This document shows, in pieces, positions 26,901 to 34,200 of a stretch of 48,691 nucleotides of DNA. Within the stretch, counting starts at the first letter, position 1. Every line of letters begins with the position of its first letter. The DNA is from Rhizobiales bacterium 24-66-13 (GTDB lineage: Bacteria > Pseudomonadota > Alphaproteobacteria > Rhizobiales > Xanthobacteraceae): contig NCHM01000006.1 in assembly GCA_002257205.1 (NCBI GenBank), positions 1 through 48,691 on the forward strand, written 5' to 3'. The notes below the pieces were generated by a model. It was not told where the DNA came from, searched no databases, and saw nothing but the letters and a program-made list of their open reading frames with translations. The translations under genes and the position numbers were made by a program.

Positions 26901-27472
26901 AGGATCGTCGATAGGGCCTCGTCGATGTCCGGCTCTTCGCCCGTCAGCGCCTCGGCGATCTGCTCATCTCTGTGAGCCTCATCGTCCAACCACTCGCGAA
27001 CGAACCCGCGCAACTGGCCAAGATCGCGCAGGATCAGATGCCGGATCGCCGTTTCGCCGGGTGAGGCATTGAGATCGTCCGCGGTCTCGTTGAAGAGCGA
27101 ATAGGCGACGGCCGAGAAGCCGGCCAGGTGATAGGCCGCTGCGGCGATCGTCCGGCGGAAACCGCGATCGGGAGACTCAGGATCGCCGTTGCGCACCAGG
27201 GCTTCGAAGGCGTTGGCGGCGCGCTCGAACGCCTTGCTGGTCAGATCCGACGCACCGGCCTGAGCGCGCAGGGCCATCGCCCCACGAAGCAGGGCAAAGC
27301 CGTGTTCGGCAAGATCAGTTTCGATCGTCGCACCGAGCGGCGGCGCGTTCGCCGGCAACACGCCTTCCTCACGCATCAGCGACCAGGCGGCGCCACGATA
27401 GAGCAGGCGCCCGAGGATGCCGTCGACGGTCGCGGTCGCCAGGAACGCGGTCAGTTCGTCAATCGTCTCCAA
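23969..27472 (-). CDS. hamB: HamB-like superfamily 2 helicase (Hachiman defence)
   Basis: An 1167-aa helicase. A helical N-terminal region of about 290 residues precedes a Ski2-like motor: Walker A VALPTSAGKT at about 312-321, motif Ia TPLRALSAQTE, a DEGH box (LIVLDEGHM, 416-419), motif III LSAILPS, ASPTLSQGLNL and the arginine-finger motif NVAGRAGRAF. A long C-terminal part follows with an acidic low-complexity stretch (DGDDDEGGGEDEEE). Size and layout fit HamB, the DNA-translocating partner of the HamA nuclease. The start is a TTG with AGGAGG 9 bases upstream, overlapping the HamA-like gene by 14 bases. Distant DEAD-box helicases of other defence systems are the alternative, but the adjacent gene favours Hachiman. 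Confidence 0.82.
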   Translation of the reverse strand: METIDELTAFLATATVDGILGRLLYRGAAWSLMREEGVLPANAPPLGATIETDLAEHGFALLRGAMALRAQAGASDLTSKAFERAANAFEALVRNGDPESPDRGFRRTIAAAAYHLAGFSAVAYSLFNETADDLNASPGETAIRHLILRDLGQLRGFVREWLDDEAHRDEQIAEALTGEEPDIDEALSTILNTTICRALAHFDFALETGEPEPIETARMLLGTAVSLADNAENVPLWWISNLCRHLIDDLWQHSLHENLPTEPPEGTEEKYPDLRRLFISSLYARKTSEVELWPSQREAARRSTDVTDDLVVALPTSAGKTRVAEIAALMTLSSARRVLIVTPLRALSAQTERSFRKTFAPLGFSVSSLYGASGLSAGDEDALRSREIIIATPEKLDFALRSDPSLIDDVGLIVLDEGHMIGPSEREIRYETLVQRLLRRADAGERRIVCLSAILPSGDELDDLTAWIRSDEPGEPVRSDWRPTRQRFGALTWRGKDARLRLDLDDDGPFLDKFVVQKPARGKEKKPYPRKNSHLALFAAWEFAGQGKRTLIFSTQANWVESYGKQVVDLCKRGYLDSLLEDEASIARALEVGKEWLGEDHPAVACLKAGVAIHHGRLPSPFLRELEALLSEGVLKVIVASPTLSQGLNLNAAVLLVPALYRASEKIKGEEFANVAGRAGRAFVDVEGLIVHVMFDKVDWRKKEWGKLVASAKARTLKSGLIQIVAEILERLSREGVLDRDDAWEYLANAREAWRSPEEEAAVAERLAAGAEYDADGDDDEGGGEDEEETIDEEPLSQIVERLDATVFGLIEALDSDRADLPKLLDEALKGSLWARQIAREDEDVAPLHKKVFEARADLIWRTTTAQARRGHFAMGVGLEAGLTIDAMADELAELLDRADDAALSGDVDALVEALGGLGERLLFMRPFIPDKANALPANWKAILRSWVSGEDVAKIGPQNMRAVEEAFTYRLVWALEAVRTRRMSLGWSPETVAGGAAAAVETGVPQFMMSMLIRAGLPSRRAAMAAIEDAKPVFVTPAEMRAWLESDEITAYTDAGDWPTPDTAALWARFRTEALSGGIQKWSVEHYKRLLDVAAAPPSGLYRIVTDEGDGRTWLTTPDYQRVAAFKKPAVDPKPSLFSGRLPGGTRLVEALRVGRGKLRWPTADA

Positions 27473-28241
27473 GGTCTTCCGCCTCCTGATACATGGCTGC
27501 GATGAAGTCCTGATGGTCCTCGACGTGGACGTTCACGACATAGTGGTCCCGGTTGGTTCCGGTGGCGTCGAGATCCTCCTTCAGCAAGGCGTGCGGGCCG
27601 TTGCCCGACACCGTGAAGAGCATATGGTCGATGCGATCGGCGCGGAGGGACTTCAGGCCCACTTCGTCACGCAGGCTGCGGCCTAGCGCGTTGTCGTCCG
27701 GGTCGTTGCTCTCCAACAGGCGGTTGGCGACGAACAGCAGGGAATCGGGCGTGCAACGGCCGCTATCGCGGTTGAGCACCTTGCGGGCGCTCGTGACCGT
27801 GGCCTTGCCGAGCACCTTGTTGCTCTTAGCTTCGCCCTTCAGGAGCCAGAGCTTCTCGCCGGCCGCATCGTATCCAGCGCCGATGAAGTCGTCGCCGCGC
27901 ATGGCCATGTTGCGGCCGTCCTTGTAGCGGAGGCGGCGCACAGGGACGCGCAGGCCGATCTCTTCCTCGACCAGCTCGGTCGCGAGAATTTCACCGAGAT
28001 CGCCGGAACGGCCCTTTGGCGTCTGGGGCATCGCCTCGCTGAGGATCTTCGCGGCGACCTTGTAGCCGAGCCGCTCCACGTCCTCGGCGATGCGTTCGAG
28101 CCGGTCGTAGTGCGAGCGGATAGTCTCGGCGAGGTCATCGCGAATCTCGTCGCGGCCGCCGTCCTTCTCGACATAGGTCCAGTAGCCCTTGCGCTTGTCC
28201 TTTTCCCTGGTGGCATCACACCACTTCTTATACAGCCCCAC
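27459..28241 (-). CDS. hamA: HamA-like (DUF1837) nuclease (Hachiman defence)
   Basis: About 260 aa from a GTG at 28241, which lies just downstream of the AbiEii stop and has AGGAG upstream; an ATG at 28301 would overlap that gene by 43 bases. The segment GRSGDLGEILATELVEEEIG is followed by RLRYKDGRNMAMRGDDFIGA and LWLLKGEAKSNK. With D117/D118, E137 and K139 this reads as the PD-(D/E)xK nuclease core of HamA. In Hachiman, HamA is held in check by HamB and is released to degrade DNA when the helicase senses damaged or invading DNA. The helicase gene overlaps its 3' end. Confidence 0.8.
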   Translation of the reverse strand: MGLYKKWCDATREKDKRKGYWTYVEKDGGRDEIRDDLAETIRSHYDRLERIAEDVERLGYKVAAKILSEAMPQTPKGRSGDLGEILATELVEEEIGLRVPVRRLRYKDGRNMAMRGDDFIGAGYDAAGEKLWLLKGEAKSNKVLGKATVTSARKVLNRDSGRCTPDSLLFVANRLLESNDPDDNALGRSLRDEVGLKSLRADRIDHMLFTVSGNGPHALLKEDLDATGTNRDHYVVNVHVEDHQDFIAAMYQEAEDLGDD

Positions 28242-28258
28242 GCTTTCCCCAACTCCTG

Positions 28259-29275
28259 TTATTCCGCCGCGCGGTTCGCCCGTTCGGCGACGTCTGCGCA
28301 TCGCTCGATCAGCGCCTCGAACGGCTCTGCGTCTTCCAGCAGCAACCCGTCTTCGACCATGCGCGCATAGTCCGTAGCCAATGCCGCGCGCGCCTCACCA
28401 CTCGGTGCGAGCTGTAATTTCCCGCCGACGGCGGCTTCGTAATCGATAGTCTCGCCATCGGCCGCCTTCTCGGCGAAGAACATGCTCTTATGGCGGGCGA
28501 CGGCGTTGGCGAGGTCGCGGTCGGCCAATGCGGCGGTGGCGATCCCCGCATCATCCAGTCGAACAACATCATGCCAGTGGCGGGCGAAGCGTTCGCCACG
28601 GAGCCGTTCCTGCAGGCAGAAGACGTGCATGGCCGTCGCCTTCTCCCAGAAGGTCCGCTCGGCGTGCATCACGCGCGGATGCGCCGTTGGAAATTCGACA
28701 CCTTCGATCAGCCCGGCCGCGTCGCACACGACATTCCGCGGACTTGCCGGCTCGCCGGTCGAGCGGGCGCCGAACTCCAGCATCACGCTTGGAGCCACAT
28801 AGCCCGACCCCGCCGAGGTCGCCTCATAGTCGACGAACAGCTTGTCGCCTTCGACCCGGAGCGCTGCGGGGAGCGATAGTGCTTTGATCGCGCCGGCAAG
28901 AAGGGGCTGGACCGTTCCGTCGACCCACTCGGGCAGGCGGTGCCGGACAGCCTTCGACCACCGCTTCTCCTCGCTGCGATTTTTCGGCAGGGCCTCGCCG
29001 TTCTCGCCCACCAGGTCGGGGGCGATGGCGCGGATGTCGTAGGTGAGATCCACGTCTTCGGAAAACCGCCGGATGACATGATACGCTTTCGACAGCGACG
29101 TGCCGCCCTTGAACACGAGATGCACGCCAAGGTCGGACCCGAACAGCGTCGCGAGGGTCCAGACGATCCAGACATCCTTCTCCAGCAGATGGAGCGGTCG
29201 CCCGGATCGATCGGCGGCGACGGCCAGAGCCTCGCGCCGATCGTCCGCCGACAATGTCAGGAACGCCTCAGCCAT
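28259..29275 (-). CDS. AbiEii-type nucleotidyltransferase toxin
   Basis: A 338-aa protein of the AbiEii/AbiGii toxin family. The nucleotidyltransferase core is HLVFKGGTSLSKAYHVIRRF, with GGTSLSK at 57-63, followed by SEDVDLTYD, where D74 and D76 are the catalytic acids. LLEKDVWIVWTL upstream matches the conserved helix before the fold. AbiEii toxins transfer nucleotides, probably to a tRNA or other target, and cause growth arrest when freed from AbiEi. The start overlaps the antitoxin by 8 bases, as in the AbiE family. It joins the toxin-antitoxin pair to the Hachiman genes in one transcript. Confidence 0.87.
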   Translation of the reverse strand: MAEAFLTLSADDRREALAVAADRSGRPLHLLEKDVWIVWTLATLFGSDLGVHLVFKGGTSLSKAYHVIRRFSEDVDLTYDIRAIAPDLVGENGEALPKNRSEEKRWSKAVRHRLPEWVDGTVQPLLAGAIKALSLPAALRVEGDKLFVDYEATSAGSGYVAPSVMLEFGARSTGEPASPRNVVCDAAGLIEGVEFPTAHPRVMHAERTFWEKATAMHVFCLQERLRGERFARHWHDVVRLDDAGIATAALADRDLANAVARHKSMFFAEKAADGETIDYEAAVGGKLQLAPSGEARAALATDYARMVEDGLLLEDAEPFEALIERCADVAERANRAAE

Positions 29276-29861
29276 GCGCGACTTTGCCCACCGTCCTGGC
29301 GAGCCAGCTCGGAAGCTGGGGCGCGGCCGCGACGAGTTCGCCGAAGGTGGAAGACGGCAACTTGCGCTTCAACGTCTTCAAGGCGGCTTCCGCCTTCTCC
29401 GGCCCCAACCAGGCGAGCGCACGTACGGCCTGACCGGCGGGCCGATCGGCCAGCGCCAACTGCCAGCGCGGCGCATGCCGCAGCTCGACGACCTGCTGAC
29501 CGAGATTCATCGTCCGGCTACGGCCCGATGTCAGATAGACCGACCGGACCGGCACCTGGGTCGTGAGGCCGAGCGCGTTGGCGGCGGCGGCGCCGTTCGA
29601 CACGATGGTTTCGCCGCGCTGGAGCGCGAGGGCTTCGACGGCCTTCTCGACGGACGGCGCGCGAGAGCCGAACCGGCTGGAAACCGGGCGCAGATAGACG
29701 CCGCGCCCGGCGCGCATCAGCCGGCCACGTTCAGCCAGTCGCGACAAGGCCTGGTCCACCGCGGCGCGATTGCCGAGATGGAGTAGGCTCTTCGCCGCGA
29801 TCGGAGCGCCCTCGGGCAAGCCCTCAGTATGCGCCAGAATCTGTTCGGTCAGTCGCTGCAC
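29268..29861 (-). CDS. AbiEi-type antitoxin, DUF6088 family
   Basis: A 197-aa antitoxin and autorepressor. The N-terminal winged helix has SLLHLGNRAAVDQALSRL and then LAERGRLMRAGRGVYLRPV, the pattern of AbiEi/DUF6088 proteins. The middle carries ETIVSNGAAAANALGLTTQV. The start is a GTG with AGGAG 6 bases upstream. It is the first gene of the defence operon. AbiEi proteins repress their own promoter by binding an inverted repeat, and an exact one lies on the promoter immediately upstream, so this protein probably sets the expression of the whole operon, including the Hachiman genes. Confidence 0.85.
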   Translation of the reverse strand: MQRLTEQILAHTEGLPEGAPIAAKSLLHLGNRAAVDQALSRLAERGRLMRAGRGVYLRPVSSRFGSRAPSVEKAVEALALQRGETIVSNGAAAANALGLTTQVPVRSVYLTSGRSRTMNLGQQVVELRHAPRWQLALADRPAGQAVRALAWLGPEKAEAALKTLKRKLPSSTFGELVAAAPQLPSWLARTVGKVAHG

Positions 29862-29870
29862 GATAATCTC

Positions 29871-29907
29871 CTGTCAGAAATATACGCAGTTTTCTGACAG
29901 TTTTCAA
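29871..29907 (-). promoter_or_regulatory. Promoter and operator of the defence operon
   Basis: On the minus strand TTGAAA (29902-29907) and TATATT (29879-29884) are separated by exactly 17 bases, a good sigma-70 promoter. An inverted repeat, CTGTCAGAAA at 29871-29880 and TTTCTGACAG at 29891-29900, has exact 10-bp arms and a 10-bp spacer. Its arm centres are 20 bp apart, two helical turns, and lie over the -10/start region and the spacer. A protein bound there would block RNA polymerase. The ribosome site AGGAG follows almost at once, so the leader is very short. Confidence 0.72.
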
Positions 29908-29953
29908 TCTCCCCAAAACCGGCTGGAAGGGCCAGCGATTGAGAGGGGCCTGG

Positions 29954-30020
29954 AGGGGAAAGCCTTCCCCTGCGGCCGAGCCCAGGGTCTCGGCCGACCC
30001 CTTCTGCGGGGAGACCCCGC
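29954..30020. other. Three tandem perfect hairpins between divergent transcription units
   Basis: In sequence: AGGGGAA-agcc-TTCCCCT (29954-29971), CGGCCGAG-cccagggt-CTCGGCCG (29973-29996) and GCGGGG-aga-CCCCGC (30006-30020). They lie between the defence operon promoter, which reads left, and the leader of the DUF932 gene, which reads right. They may insulate the two units, be part of a transcript, or be the edge of the element backbone. No protein-coding frame covers them. Confidence 0.5.
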
Positions 30021-30031
30021 AACGCCCCCAT

Positions 30032-30115
30032 TAGAGTGAGAGTGTGGACCGGATTTCCGTGACGGGTTGAGGGTCGGGAGAGAGTCTTCCGACGCCCGTC
30101 ATGGAGTTTGATCCC
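30032..30115 (+). promoter_or_regulatory. Structured leader of the DUF932 gene (leader 1)
   Basis: It begins TAGAGTGAGAG. An outer stem GACGGG/CCCGTC (30061-30066, 30095-30100) encloses an inner 8-bp hairpin with loop agagt (30073-30093). GGAG then precedes the ATG at 30116. It is clearly related to the leader at 31399-31481. The GGAG position in both leaders decides the start codons. Confidence 0.55.
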
Positions 30116-31309
30116 ATGAACATGCAGGTTCTCGATGCCCGGCGCGACGTGAGTGGCGGCTGGAAGGTGGACGTCAACCGCGGCGAGCGCATCGGCCGCG
30201 TTTCCTCGGAGTGGTTCTCGCGGCCCGACGACGAGCGCTATCTCTCGCTCGCCGAACTCGGCCGGACCGTCCGCGAGCGGACTGAGCGCAGCCGGACGCG
30301 CGTCGTCGAATCCGCGCTCATCCATGTCGAAGCCAGCCGCACCGATCCCGAACGGCTTGCCCTGATCCTACCAGGCGCCGACAAGCCCATCGCGCCGACG
30401 CACTGGAGCTTCGGCCAGCTCGCCAGCCAGGTCGGCGCGCCGGCCGCCTATCTGCGTCAGCTCCCCGCCGCGCTCGCCGGCATCAACCTGCAATATGGCC
30501 TGACCGCTCACCGCGCCGAGCAGATCAAGACGCTCGAGACCGACGACGGCCGCGTCGAGCTGCGCGCCGTGACCGGCCCTGATTACGGCCGGATCTACGA
30601 CCACGAGCTGGTCGAAGCCGTGCAGCGCATCGCCGGCAACGGCACCGGCGACACCCGATGGAAAGTGCCGGGCGTCCTCGACTGGTCGACCGGCGTCTAT
30701 AATCCGCGCGTCGATATCACCAAGGACACCACGACGCTCTACGCCTCCGATCGCGACGTCTTCCTCTTCCTTGTCGACGATCTGAATCCGATCGAGGCCG
30801 GCAAGCTCGCGGACGGATCGCCCGATCTCTATTTCCGGGGCTTCTATGCCTGGAACAGCGAGGTGGGCGCGAAAACGCTCGGCATCGCGTCCTTTTATCT
30901 CAGGGCCGTGTGCCAGAATCGCAATTTGTGGGGCGTCGAGGATTTCGAGGAGATCTCCATCCGCCACTCCAAATACGCCGCCTCGCGCTTCGCCCATGAG
31001 GCGGCGCCGGCGTTGCTCTCCTTCGCGGACTCCTCGCCGCAGCCGTTCATCAACGGCATCAAGGCGGCGCGCGAACGCATCGTCGCGCACAAGGACGAGG
31101 AACGCACCGAATTCCTGCGCCGCCGGGGTTTCTCGAAGGCCGAGACCGGCAAGATCATCGACGCGGTGCTGGCCGAGGAAGGCCGTCCGCCGGAGAGCAT
31201 CTTCGATTTCGTGCAGGGCATCACCGCCGTCGCCCGCGACAAGCCGCATCAGGACGCGCGGCTCGAACTCGAAGGCAAGGCCAAGAAGCTCCTCGATCGC
31301 GCCGCCTGA
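30116..31309 (+). CDS. DUF932-domain protein
   Basis: A 397-aa protein of the DUF932 family, found on alphaproteobacterial plasmids, phages and ICEs; the biochemical role is not settled. The family core is FRGFYAWNSEVGAKTLGIAS, then RAVCQNRNLWG, and an upstream block FLFLVDDLNPIEAG. The start at 30116 is chosen over an ATG at 30101 because GGAG lies 9 bases upstream, in the same place as in the paralogous leader of the ParB-like gene. A Rho-independent terminator follows the stop, so the gene forms its own transcription unit. Confidence 0.85.
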   Translation: MNMQVLDARRDVSGGWKVDVNRGERIGRVSSEWFSRPDDERYLSLAELGRTVRERTERSRTRVVESALIHVEASRTDPERLALILPGADKPIAPTHWSFGQLASQVGAPAAYLRQLPAALAGINLQYGLTAHRAEQIKTLETDDGRVELRAVTGPDYGRIYDHELVEAVQRIAGNGTGDTRWKVPGVLDWSTGVYNPRVDITKDTTTLYASDRDVFLFLVDDLNPIEAGKLADGSPDLYFRGFYAWNSEVGAKTLGIASFYLRAVCQNRNLWGVEDFEEISIRHSKYAASRFAHEAAPALLSFADSSPQPFINGIKAARERIVAHKDEERTEFLRRRGFSKAETGKIIDAVLAEEGRPPESIFDFVQGITAVARDKPHQDARLELEGKAKKLLDRAA

Positions 31310-31316
31310 TTCCCAC

Positions 31317-31360
31317 AAAGCCGGAGATGCGGTTGTCCGTGTCTCCGGCTTTGCGTTTTT
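31317..31360 (+). terminator. Rho-independent terminator after the DUF932 gene
   Basis: AAAGCCGGAGA and TCTCCGGCTTT form an exact 11-bp stem with a 14-base loop, followed by GCGTTTTT. It lies 7 bases after the stop codon. Confidence 0.85.
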
Positions 31361-31398
31361 CCTCCAGCGTTTCCCCGACCCTCGATGCGCTGCCCTCC

Positions 31399-31481
31399 TA
31401 GAGTGAGAGGGCGGTGCTTCGCTTCGTGACGGGTTTAGGATCGAGAGAGAGGCTCTCGGCGCCCGTCGCGGAGTAAGTCTC
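31399..31481 (+). promoter_or_regulatory. Structured leader of the ParB-like gene (leader 2)
   Basis: TAGAGTGAGAG, then an outer stem GACGGG/CCCGTC (31428-31433, 31462-31467) around an inner CGAGAG-agagg-CTCTCG hairpin (31442-31458), then GGAG 8 bases before the ATG. Compared with leader 1 the inner stem keeps pairing through paired changes (A-T here, G-C there), which supports a real RNA structure. Confidence 0.55.
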
Positions 31482-33620
31482 ATGGCAACTGCCATTCAGA
31501 AGATCACCCTGTCGTCGGCGCAGGACATCCCCTTCAACAAACTGGTGCTGAGCCAGTCGAACGTCCGCCGCGTCAAGGCCGGCGTCTCGATCGACGAGCT
31601 GGCCGAATCGATCGCCCGGCGCGGTCTCATCCAGTCCCTCCACGTCCGGCCGGTGCTCGATGCCGAAGGACAGGAAACCGGCATGTACGAAGTGCCGGCG
31701 GGCGGGCGTCGCTTCCGCGCGCTGCAACTCCTCGTCAAGCAGAAGCGCCTCACCAAGACCTCCAAGGTGCCGTGCGTGGTGTCGGACGCCAATGCCGACA
31801 TCCTCGTCGACGAGGTGTCGCTGGCCGAGAATATCGAACGCGCCCCGCTGCATCCTCTCGACCAGTTCCGCGCGTTCCAGGCGATGCGCGAGAAGGGCAT
31901 GACCGAGGAGGCGATTGCGGCAGCATTCTTCGCGCCCGTCCAGGTCGTGAAGCAGCGGCTTCGCCTCGCGGCCGTCTCGCCGGCACTGCTCGATATCTAT
32001 GCCGAGGACGGCATCACGCTCGAACAGCTCATGGCGTTCACCGTCACCGACGATCATGCGCGACAGGAGCAGGTCTGGGAGTCGGTTCGCAATAGCTGGC
32101 AGAAGGAACCCTACCAGATCCGGCGCATGCTGACCGAGAGCGCCGTCCGCGCATCCGACAAGCGGGCCGTATTCGTCGGTATCGATGCCTATGAAACCGC
32201 CGGCGGCTGCGTGCTGCGCGATCTCTTCCAGGATGACGACGGCGGCTGGCTGCAGGATCCTGCGCTGCTCGATCGCCTGGTCGCCGACAAGCTGAAGGCC
32301 TCCGCCGAAGCGATCGCCGGCGAAGGCTGGAAATGGATCGAGGTGGCGATGAGCTTCCCCTATGGCGCCACCCACGGCCTGCGCGAGATCGTGGGCACGC
32401 CGCTCGACCTGACGGCTGACGAACAGGCGACCATCGAGGCGCTCAACGCCGAGTACGCCAAGCTGGAGGCCGAATATGAGCACGCCGACGAGTTGCCGGA
32501 CGAGATCGATCAGCGCCTTGGCGAAATCGAAACCGCGCTCGCCAGCTTCGACGAGCGGCCGGTCCACTACGAGCCCGCAGACATCGCGATCGCAGGTGTC
32601 TTCGTCAGCTTGGATGCCGACGGCACGCTGTCGATCGACCGCGGCTATGTCCGCCCCGACGACGAGCCCGCCAACCAGTTGGACGGCGGCGAAGGGGATG
32701 AGCAGGATGATGGCGAACATGACGCTGACCATCCGATGACGCCTTCGGTCCAGCGTGCGGTCATCACCATCGGCGGCAAACCCGCCGGGTCCGAGGAGGA
32801 GGACGAGGACGACACGATCAAGCCGCTCCCTGATCGCCTCATCACCGAGCTGACCGCCGATCGCACCCTCGCGCTGCGCGACAAACTCGCCAGCGATCCC
32901 TCGGTCGCCTTCGTCGCCGTCCTGCACAAGTTCTGCCAGGACGTGTTCTACGGCGGCAGCCAGTATGGCTTCGCGATGGAGGTCAGCGTGCGCGGCACGA
33001 CCTTCCATTCGCAGCCCGAAGGGTTGCGTGACAGCGTCTATGCCAAGGCGATCGAGGCCCGGCATGATGGCTGGCGCAAGCGGCTCCCGGGCAAGGTGGC
33101 TGATCTCTGGGATGGGCTGGCCGCACTGACTGGCCCCGAACAGGCGGAACTCTTCGCCCATTGCGCTTCATTCGGCGTCAATGCGCTCTACGAGAAGGCC
33201 GATCGCTATGGTGGCCGCGTCTCGGCGCACAGCATTGACCAGCGTATCGCCGAGGCCGATCGCCTGTCGCTCGCAGTCGGGCTCGACATGGCCGAAGCGG
33301 GCTGGCGGCCGACGGTTGCCAATTATCTCGGTCGCGTCACCAAGCCCCGCATCCTCGAAGCCGTGCGTGAAGGCGTCGGCGAGCGTGCCGCCCACCTCAT
33401 CGAGCATCTGAAGAAGGGCGATATGGCGACCGAAGCGGAACGCCTCCTTGTCGAGACAGGCTGGCTGCCCGAGCCGCTGCGCAATTCCGGCATCGATGCT
33501 GGAACCATCGAGGCGGATGCTGGCGAGGGCGACGACGCGTTGCCGGACTTCCTCGCTGGCGATGACGAGGAGACCGTTGCCGACGATGACGAGGAACAGC
33601 ACCTCGCCGCCGCCGAGTGA
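31482..33620 (+). CDS. ParB/RepB/Spo0J-family protein, large
   Basis: A 712-aa protein. The ParB N-terminal domain covers residues about 15-130: VLSQSNVRRV, GGRRFRAL at 74-81 and the CTP-binding style motif VSLAENIERAPLHPLDQ. A helix-turn-helix region follows (MTEEAIAAAFFAPVQVVKQRL). The long C-terminal part has an acidic linker (EGDEQDDGEHDADHPM) and a domain I do not recognise; it ends in an acidic tail. Typical partition ParB proteins are about 300 aa, so this is the long ICE/plasmid type, which may have roles beyond partition. No parA gene is beside it. It has its own leader and terminator. Confidence 0.87.
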   Translation: MATAIQKITLSSAQDIPFNKLVLSQSNVRRVKAGVSIDELAESIARRGLIQSLHVRPVLDAEGQETGMYEVPAGGRRFRALQLLVKQKRLTKTSKVPCVVSDANADILVDEVSLAENIERAPLHPLDQFRAFQAMREKGMTEEAIAAAFFAPVQVVKQRLRLAAVSPALLDIYAEDGITLEQLMAFTVTDDHARQEQVWESVRNSWQKEPYQIRRMLTESAVRASDKRAVFVGIDAYETAGGCVLRDLFQDDDGGWLQDPALLDRLVADKLKASAEAIAGEGWKWIEVAMSFPYGATHGLREIVGTPLDLTADEQATIEALNAEYAKLEAEYEHADELPDEIDQRLGEIETALASFDERPVHYEPADIAIAGVFVSLDADGTLSIDRGYVRPDDEPANQLDGGEGDEQDDGEHDADHPMTPSVQRAVITIGGKPAGSEEEDEDDTIKPLPDRLITELTADRTLALRDKLASDPSVAFVAVLHKFCQDVFYGGSQYGFAMEVSVRGTTFHSQPEGLRDSVYAKAIEARHDGWRKRLPGKVADLWDGLAALTGPEQAELFAHCASFGVNALYEKADRYGGRVSAHSIDQRIAEADRLSLAVGLDMAEAGWRPTVANYLGRVTKPRILEAVREGVGERAAHLIEHLKKGDMATEAERLLVETGWLPEPLRNSGIDAGTIEADAGEGDDALPDFLAGDDEETVADDDEEQHLAAAE

Positions 33621-33644
33621 CGATGTACCTTTCCTGATCTGATC

Positions 33645-33679
33645 AGCCCGGCGTCCCTTCGAAGGCGCCGGGCTTTTTT
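33645..33679 (+). terminator. Rho-independent terminator after the ParB-like gene
   Basis: AGCCCGGCG and CGCCGGGCT form an exact 9-bp stem with a 12-base loop, followed directly by a run of T. It starts 24 bases after the stop codon. Confidence 0.88.
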
Positions 33680-33689
33680 CATGCGAGGC

Positions 33690-33786
33690 GATCGAGAGGG
33701 AGAGTTTGGCCCGGACGAGGCGAGCCAGACCTGGAGGAGAGAGCGCCTGCCGGCTCTCCCGTTCCCTGCTCTCTGGGAGAGGCCGC
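33690..33786 (+). promoter_or_regulatory. Leader of the 137-aa protein gene (leader 3)
   Basis: A purine-rich GAGAGGGAGAG opens the leader, and GAGAGAGCGCC (from 33737) is followed by GCTCTC at 33769-33774, able to pair with GAGAGC. Order and wording match leader 4 (34936-35031) more than leaders 1 and 2. The ribosome site is GGGAGAGG before the ATG at 33787. Confidence 0.4.
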
Positions 33787-34200
33787 ATGGCCGAATACTT
33801 CACCCATTTCTCATGCCTGCTCGACGTCCGCACGGCTGACAACGCCGCTCGCGCGCTCGACCTCTACAACCAACTGTCCGAGGACGGAGCATCCGAGGAT
33901 CCACCCTCCGATAACTTTCTCCTTTCCATTCAGCCCGAACATGGCGGCACGAAGCTATGGATGCGCGACGACGTCACCGGCGATCCAGAGCGGCTGATCC
34001 AGTTCGTCAAACGCTGCGCCGCCGAATTCCAGCTCACCGGGCGCTGGGGATTCCAGTACGCCAACACATGCTCGCGGCCGCGTCTCGACGGTTTCGGCGG
34101 CGGCGCGCATGTCCTTGATCTCGCAACCGGCGCGACTGTGGCGTGGACCTATACCGATGGCTGGCTTGCGACCATGCTCGCCGAGGGAGCTGCATCATGA
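33787..34200 (+). CDS. Conserved hypothetical ICE protein, 137 aa
   Basis: I do not recognise a characterised family. The 137-aa protein opens MAEYFTHFSCLLDV and contains FLLSIQPEHGGTKLWMRDD and LTGRWGFQYANTCSRPRLDG, with no signal peptide or membrane segment. It looks like a small globular cytoplasmic protein. The ATG at 33787 is chosen for the GGGAGAGG upstream. Its stop overlaps the start of the next small gene by 4 bases (ATGA), so the two are translated together. Its place between the ParB-like and helicase genes marks it as part of the element backbone rather than cargo. Confidence 0.75.
   Translation: MAEYFTHFSCLLDVRTADNAARALDLYNQLSEDGASEDPPSDNFLLSIQPEHGGTKLWMRDDVTGDPERLIQFVKRCAAEFQLTGRWGFQYANTCSRPRLDGFGGGAHVLDLATGATVAWTYTDGWLATMLAEGAAS

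Noticed and set aside
30368-31495. A 375-codon minus-strand frame across the DUF932 gene
   Set aside because: It runs antisense through DUF932, its terminator and the next leader; it has no motif and typical shadow composition.
31398-33161. A 587-codon minus-strand frame opposite the ParB-like gene
   Set aside because: ParB motifs are clear on the plus strand with leader and terminator; the antisense product has no recognisable fold.
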